Part shown: positions 41,617-45,938 of the stretch, piece by piece
How the letters are laid out: each line of letters begins with the position of its first letter
Position numbering within the stretch: position 1 is the first letter of the stretch
From: an uncultured Clostridia bacterium
GTDB taxonomy: Bacteria; Bacillota; Clostridia; Christensenellales; Aristaeellaceae
Direction: 5' to 3'
Assembly (NCBI GenBank): GCA_946627565.1
Contig: CAMOVR010000010.1
Coordinates: 1-45,938, forward strand
Length of the DNA stretch: 45,938 bases
Translations under genes and position numbers: made by a program
The notes under the pieces: model-generated
Seen by the model: the letters and a program-made list of their open reading frames with translations, nothing else
Told to the model about the DNA's origin: nothing
Database searches by the model: none

Positions 41617-43536
41617 TTATGCTTCCTGAATGGAGTTGCCCGTATACAGCTGATAGTATTTGCCTTTTTCTTCGATAAGCTGGTCGTGGGTTCCTCTTTC
41701 AATGATCCGGCCCTGTTCCAGTACCATGATGCAGTCTGCATTGCGCACTGTGGAGAGACGGTGGGCTATGACGAAGGTGGTACGGCCCTTCATGAGGGCG
41801 TCCATACCGCTCTGCACCAGGGTTTCTGTGCGGGTATCAATGGAACTGGTGGCTTCATCCAGAATCAGGCAGGGCGGGTCTGCCACAGCTGCCCTTGCAA
41901 TGGCCAGAAGCTGTCTCTGTCCCTGGGAAAGGCTGGCACCGTTTCCGGTGAGCTTTGTCTGGTATCCGTCCGGAAGACGGCGGATGAAGCCGTCTGCATT
42001 GGCCAGCTTTGCGGCTTCCATGCACTCCTCATCCGTGGCATCCAGACGGCCGTAGCGGATGTTGTCCATGACGGTTCCGGTGAAGAGATTCGTCTCCTGG
42101 AGCACCATGCCCAGGGACCTGCGCAGGTCGGCCTTGTGGATCTTGTTGATGTTGATCTCGTCGTAGCGGATCTTGCCGTCCTGTATGTCATAGAAGCGGT
42201 TGATGAGGTTCGTGATGGTGGTTTTGCCGGCGCCGGTGCCGCCCACGAAGGCGATCTTCTGGCCGGGCTCTGCGTACATGGTAATGTCGTGCAACACCAT
42301 CTTGTCGGGCACATAGCCAAAGTCCACATGGTTCAGGGTCACGCCGCCTTCCAGCTTCCTGTAGGAGACGTTTCCGCCCTCGTGATGGGGATGCCGCCAT
42401 GCCCAGACGCCTGTGCGTTCCTCTGTCTCTGTGATGTTCCCGTTTTCATCGATCTTTGCGTTGACAAGTTCCACATATCCGTCGTCCTGCTCCGGCTTCT
42501 CGTCCATCAGGGCGAAGATACGCTTGGCGCCAGCCATGGCCATGACGATGGAGTTCATCTGCTGGGAGATCTGGGAGATGGGGCGGGAGAAGTTCCGGTT
42601 CAGGGTAAGGAAGGTCACCAGGGCACCCAGTGTCAGGGTGGTGACATGGTTTATGGCAAGCAGGGCGCCTACCACGGCACAGACCACATAGGACAGATGG
42701 CCCAGGTTGTTGTTCACGGGGCCTATGACGTTGGTAAAGGCATTGGCCTGGTTGGCCGTGTCCCTGAGCTTTTCGTTCAGGTCTTCAAAACCGGCTATGC
42801 TCTTGTCTTCATGGCAGAAAACCTTGACCACTTTCTGGCCTTCCATCATCTCTTCGATGTACCCGTTGACGGCGCCCAGGTTCTTCTGCTGCTGGCCGAA
42901 GTACTTGCCGGCTCTGCCTGCCAGTTTGGCGCTGGCCAGGAAGGTAAAGGACATGAGGAAGATGGACAGCACGGTCATCTGCCAGGAGAGGGTTACCATG
43001 CTGTAGAATGTCATGACCACGGTGATCAGGGAATCCACAAAGGCGGGGATGGACTGGCCTATGAGCTGGCGCAGGGTGTCCACGTCGTTGGTGTAGATGG
43101 ACATGATGTCCCCGTGGGCATGGGTGTCAAAGTAGGAGATGGGCAGTTTTTCCATGGTGGTGAAGATTTCCTGGCGTATCCGGAGAAGGGAACCCTGGGA
43201 AACGTTCACCATGATGCGGTTGTAGGCATAGGAACAGGCCACGCCGAAAGCGAGGATGACGGCAAGCCTGAAAAGCGCGGATGCCAGTGCAGCAAAGCCG
43301 GCTTCCGTTGACATGGTGCCCGCCAGCATGGGAAGGATGTAAACGTCGATCAGCTGCTGCATGAACAGGGTGCCCTGCAGTGTGCACCAGGTGGCGGCAA
43401 TGATGCAGAGGATTACCACAACGAACTGCCAGGCATAGTGCTGCATGACGATCTTCATCACGCGGCCTAGTGTGCCCCTCTGGGCACGCATGTCCTTCAT
43501 GGCCTCGATTCCGCTTTTTCTCGGTCCACGGTTCAT
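41617..43536 (-). CDS. ABC exporter subunit with canonical ATPase site
   Basis: This 639-aa half-transporter has six N-terminal transmembrane helices and a C-terminal ATPase. Walker A is FVGGTGAGKTTI, the signature LSQGQRQLLAIARA, Walker B CLILDEATSSIDT with the catalytic glutamate, and the switch histidine is in VIAHRLST. An insertion of about 40 residues (KIDENGNITETEERTGVWAW) sits between the membrane and ATPase parts. It overlaps the second exporter gene by 4 bases, and both follow a MarR gene. The two ATPase sites differ, so the pair forms a heterodimeric exporter of the LmrCD/BmrCD type, probably for drugs or peptides. Confidence 0.93.
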   Translation of the reverse strand: MNRGPRKSGIEAMKDMRAQRGTLGRVMKIVMQHYAWQFVVVILCIIAATWCTLQGTLFMQQLIDVYILPMLAGTMSTEAGFAALASALFRLAVILAFGVACSYAYNRIMVNVSQGSLLRIRQEIFTTMEKLPISYFDTHAHGDIMSIYTNDVDTLRQLIGQSIPAFVDSLITVVMTFYSMVTLSWQMTVLSIFLMSFTFLASAKLAGRAGKYFGQQQKNLGAVNGYIEEMMEGQKVVKVFCHEDKSIAGFEDLNEKLRDTANQANAFTNVIGPVNNNLGHLSYVVCAVVGALLAINHVTTLTLGALVTFLTLNRNFSRPISQISQQMNSIVMAMAGAKRIFALMDEKPEQDDGYVELVNAKIDENGNITETEERTGVWAWRHPHHEGGNVSYRKLEGGVTLNHVDFGYVPDKMVLHDITMYAEPGQKIAFVGGTGAGKTTITNLINRFYDIQDGKIRYDEININKIHKADLRRSLGMVLQETNLFTGTVMDNIRYGRLDATDEECMEAAKLANADGFIRRLPDGYQTKLTGNGASLSQGQRQLLAIARAAVADPPCLILDEATSSIDTRTETLVQSGMDALMKGRTTFVIAHRLSTVRNADCIMVLEQGRIIERGTHDQLIEEKGKYYQLYTGNSIQEA

Positions 43537-45314
43537 ACGGATGCACCTCCAATCTCTTCAGGCTTGTCAAAGTCGCCGCCGCCCTCGGTCTGGGTCTCAT
43601 AGATCTCGCGGTAGATTTCGCTGGTCTCCATGAGTTCTTCATGGGTGCCAAAGGCGGTCACTTCACCGTTGTCCAGGACCAGAATGCGGTCTGCATCCTG
43701 AACGGAGGCAATGCGCTGGGCGATGATGAGCTTGGTGACGCTGGGGATGTCCTCCCGGAAGGCCCTGCGGATCTTCGCATCCGTGGCGGTGTCGCAGGCG
43801 CTGGTGGAGTCATCCAGAATGAGGATCTTCGGGGACTTGAGCAGGGCCCGGGCAATGCACAGACGCTGTTTCTGACCGCCGGAGACATTGTTGCCTCCCT
43901 GCTCAATGCGGGTTTCATAGCCCTCCGGGAACCGGTCGATGAATTCATCGGCGCAGGCCAGACGGCAGGCTTCCCGGCACTGTTCCAGTGTGGCGTTTTC
44001 GTTGCCCCATCTGAGGTTTTCAAGAATCGTGCCGGAGAACAGCACGTTTTTCTGGAGAACAACGGCTACAGAATTGCGCAGCACATCAAGATCGTAGGAC
44101 CGTACGTCTTCTCCGCCTACCTTTACACTCCCCTCAGTCACATCATAGAGACGGGAGATGAGGGAGACCAGGGAGGACTTGCCGCAGCCGGTGCCGCCGA
44201 TGATGCCTATGGTTTCCCCGGAAGCAATGTGCAGGTCAATGCCCTTCAGGGTGTATTCACCGGTGCCGTCGGCCTTGTAGGAGAAGTTCACATGATCAAA
44301 GTCTATGGAACCGTCCTTGAGCTCCATAAGGGGCTTTTCCGGATTGACAATGGAGGATTCCTCGTCCAGCACTTCACAGATGCGGCGACCGCTGGCCATG
44401 GACATGGTGAGCATGACGAAGATCATGGAGAGCATCATGAGGGAACCGAGAACGCTCATCACGTAGGAGAAAAGACTGGTCAGCTGGCCCGTGGTAAGGG
44501 CATAGCTTGGATCCGCCGGCATGACCACGTAGGTGGCGCCAAGCCAGGACAGAAGGATGATGCAGCCGTAGACGGTGAGCATCATGACAGGGGAGTTGAG
44601 AACGACCACACGCTCGGCCCGGACAAACATGCGGTACAGATTCTGTACGGCGCGGTTGAACTTGTCCGTCTCATAGTCTTCACGGACGAAGGCTTTCACC
44701 ACACGGATGGCGGATACGTTTTCCTGCACAGATGCGTTTAAGTCATCGTACTTTTCAAATACGGCGTTAAAGCGCTTCATGGCGGTCTTCACGATCAGGG
44801 CCAGCACGATGGAAAGGAAGACCACGGCGATCAGGAAGACCGTGGAGAGCCGGTGGTTGGTCACAAAGCACATGACGATGGAGCACAGGAAGGTGAGGGG
44901 AGCCCTGACCGCAATGCGCAGCGTCATCTGAAATGCGTTCTGTACGTTGGTCACGTCGGTGGTCAGACGGGTTACCAGACCTGCGGTGGAGAACTTGTCA
45001 ATGTTGGCGAAAGAAAAGGTCTGGATGTGACTGAACATGGCAGAGCGCAGGTTGGCTGCAAAGCCCGTGGAGGCTTCTGCGCCGAACTTGCCGCCCCAGA
45101 CGCCGAACATAAGGCTGCACAGGGCACACAGCAGCATGAGAAAGCCGTACAGATAAATGTCCGGCATGCTGGACTTGGAGATGCCCTGGTCAATCAGGGC
45201 AGCCATGACGTAGGGAATCAGGGTTTCCATGAGAACTTCCCCGATCATGCTCAGGGGGGTCAGTATGGCTGCCCGCCTGTACTGCTTGACCTGGGAAAGA
45301 AGTTTCTTGATCAA
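43533..45314 (-). CDS. ABC exporter subunit with degenerate ATPase site
   Basis: This second half-transporter (593 aa) has six helices beginning near IYLYGFLMLLCALCSLMFGV. Its ATPase has Walker A IGGTGCGKSSLV and signature VSGGQKQRLCIARA. Walker B reads ILILDDSTSACDT, so the catalytic Glu is Asp, and the switch histidine is Gln in LIIAQRIASV. Those two changes mark the non-canonical site of heterodimeric exporters and explain why two genes are needed. The start overlaps the MarR stop by 4 bases. All three genes are read from the promoter at 45861-45888. The substrate is unknown. Confidence 0.93.
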   Translation of the reverse strand: MIKKLLSQVKQYRRAAILTPLSMIGEVLMETLIPYVMAALIDQGISKSSMPDIYLYGFLMLLCALCSLMFGVWGGKFGAEASTGFAANLRSAMFSHIQTFSFANIDKFSTAGLVTRLTTDVTNVQNAFQMTLRIAVRAPLTFLCSIVMCFVTNHRLSTVFLIAVVFLSIVLALIVKTAMKRFNAVFEKYDDLNASVQENVSAIRVVKAFVREDYETDKFNRAVQNLYRMFVRAERVVVLNSPVMMLTVYGCIILLSWLGATYVVMPADPSYALTTGQLTSLFSYVMSVLGSLMMLSMIFVMLTMSMASGRRICEVLDEESSIVNPEKPLMELKDGSIDFDHVNFSYKADGTGEYTLKGIDLHIASGETIGIIGGTGCGKSSLVSLISRLYDVTEGSVKVGGEDVRSYDLDVLRNSVAVVLQKNVLFSGTILENLRWGNENATLEQCREACRLACADEFIDRFPEGYETRIEQGGNNVSGGQKQRLCIARALLKSPKILILDDSTSACDTATDAKIRRAFREDIPSVTKLIIAQRIASVQDADRILVLDNGEVTAFGTHEELMETSEIYREIYETQTEGGGDFDKPEEIGGASV

Positions 45315-45784
45315 CGGTCTTCATCCTTTCGTGTACTTGATATGTCTTCCTGTTGCGTCTCTTCCATATGGCGGCACATGCGCTGAAGCAGGCCGGAGAG
45401 TGTGTCCCGCTCTTTCTGCGTCAGGCAGGAGAGCATCTTTTCTTCGGCAGAGAAAAGGGAAGAGCGGGCAGCATCACACAGACTCCTTCCGGCGTCTGTC
45501 AGGCGTACACACTTGACTCTGGCATCATGCATGTCCTGGAAGGTTTCCACCAGTTTCTTCTTTTCAAGGCGCATGATAAGACCGGACATGGTGGGCTGGG
45601 ACACATGGAAGTCCGCTTCCATCTCCTTCATTTTCGCTGTCTCATCTTCTCTTCTGTGGAGACGGATGAGCACCTGTGCCTGGGCCGGGGTCAGGTCAAT
45701 GTCGGAAAAGTGGCGGGAAGCATCCCCGTGGATGCTGCAGCTGAGGCGCTTGAGCATGAAGCCTATGGCAGGCGGGTCGTGCAT
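45311..45784 (-). CDS. MarR family transcriptional regulator
   Basis: This 157-residue winged-helix regulator has the recognition helix in VSQPTMSGLIMRLEKKKLVE and the wing with DARVKCVRLTDAGRSL. The flanking helices form the dimer interface, and the C-terminal helix contains ERDTLSGLLQRMCRHMEET. It is first in an operon with the exporter pair, overlapping by 4 bases, an arrangement where MarR represses the exporter until a ligand releases it. AGAAAGGAG precedes the ATG. Two palindromes upstream (45898-45916, 45920-45937) are candidate operators for autoregulation. Confidence 0.93.
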   Translation of the reverse strand: MHDPPAIGFMLKRLSCSIHGDASRHFSDIDLTPAQAQVLIRLHRREDETAKMKEMEADFHVSQPTMSGLIMRLEKKKLVETFQDMHDARVKCVRLTDAGRSLCDAARSSLFSAEEKMLSCLTQKERDTLSGLLQRMCRHMEETQQEDISSTRKDEDR

Positions 45785-45860
45785 GGTTTCTCCTTTCTGA
45801 CAAAAGGCAGTTCCGTAAAGAACTGAATGAATCCGGGAATATTCCGGTAAACAATGGCAG

Positions 45861-45888
45861 AGTATACGACTTTTGTCCTGAAAGTCAA
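45861..45888 (-). promoter_or_regulatory. Sigma-A promoter of the MarR-exporter operon
   Basis: A -35 TTGACT (45888-45883) and a -10 TATACT (45866-45861) are 16 bases apart on the minus strand. The leader to the start codon is about 70 bases. Confidence 0.65.
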
Positions 45889-45897
45889 TTGCATGCT

Positions 45898-45916
45898 ATT
45901 GTTTTTGCAAAACAAT
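45898..45916. promoter_or_regulatory. Palindromic operator candidate 1
   Basis: ATTGTTTT and AAAACAAT form perfect 8-bp arms around TGC. It lies about 10 bases upstream of the -35 box of the MarR operon and fits the size of MarR sites. Confidence 0.5.
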
Positions 45917-45919
45917 TAA

Positions 45920-45937
45920 AGGTATAACGTTATACCT
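45920..45937. promoter_or_regulatory. Palindromic operator candidate 2
   Basis: AGGTATAACGTTATACCT is a perfect 18-base palindrome without spacer, 3 bases from candidate 1 and at the very window end. It may control a divergent gene beyond the window. Confidence 0.5.
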
Positions 45938-45938
45938 G

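Noticed and set aside
41686-43311. 541-codon plus-strand open frame
   Set aside because: It is antisense to the ABC exporter subunit and its composition (Gly, His, Val) fits a shadow frame.
1-45938. CRISPR arrays, rRNA, tRNA, intact insertion sequences
   Set aside because: I looked for regular direct repeats, conserved RNA motifs and transposase motifs and saw none.

Overview
The window reads as a chromosomal segment of a Gram-positive anaerobe of class Clostridia, moderately GC-rich, probably host- or gut-associated. The grounds are family-level. There is a PurO-type IMP cyclohydrolase in place of PurH, a long adenylosuccinate lyase, DapL-route lysine synthesis, an L27 with a cleavable N-terminus next to its protease Prp, a CdaA/CdaR pair, a clostripain-type peptidase, GH125 and GH13 enzymes and strong AGGAGG ribosome binding sites. 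I see no rRNA, tRNA, CRISPR array or intact insertion sequence. Genus cannot be set from this alone.

Layout. 1-700: frameshifted end of a membrane acyltransferase. 812-4277: purE-purC-purO-purB. 4503-9601: cdaA-cdaR, a membrane protein, an RNA m5C methyltransferase and a DegV protein. 9704-12746 (minus): rpmB, a DUF554 protein, the rplU-prp-rpmA operon and a HAD phosphatase. 13032-18482: M18 aminopeptidase, a coiled-coil protein, murA, a J-domain protein and a DUF1015 protein. 18491-20661: an AT-richer island with a DUF4869 gene, a P-loop ATPase with a TOPRIM-like C-terminus, a decayed coiled-coil ORF and a strongly folding intergenic segment. 20675-25536 (minus): a complete maltodextrin-type ABC importer. 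25938-30077: a formate/nitrite-type channel, a small protein and a membrane-anchored clostripain-family protein. 30167-31684 (minus): a secreted alpha-amylase. 31918-33047: two small cell-envelope or cytosolic proteins. 33343-35422: dapF-dapL behind a structured leader. 35428-38102 (minus): a 74-aa protein, a YkgJ-type cysteine-cluster protein and a repeat/VanZ membrane protein. 38492-39690: a second AT-rich islet with an AAA15-type ATPase and a broken TOPRIM-like partner. 39847-41124: GH125 mannosidase. 41579-45937 (minus): a MarR regulator and a heterodimeric ABC exporter with palindromic operators.

How the genes work together. The importer, the amylase and the GH125 enzyme point to growth on alpha-glucans and alpha-mannosides. 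murA, dapF/dapL and cdaA/cdaR supply and sense cell-wall metabolism. The most interesting accessory elements are the DUF4869/ATPase pair with its folded upstream segment and the ATPase/TOPRIM remnant; both look like nuclease-coupled ATPase modules of the kind seen in phage defence. That role is inference only.

A caution runs through the window. Four broken reading frames are each repaired by adding one base to a short A or T run, so consensus indels in the assembly must be excluded before calling them pseudogenes.
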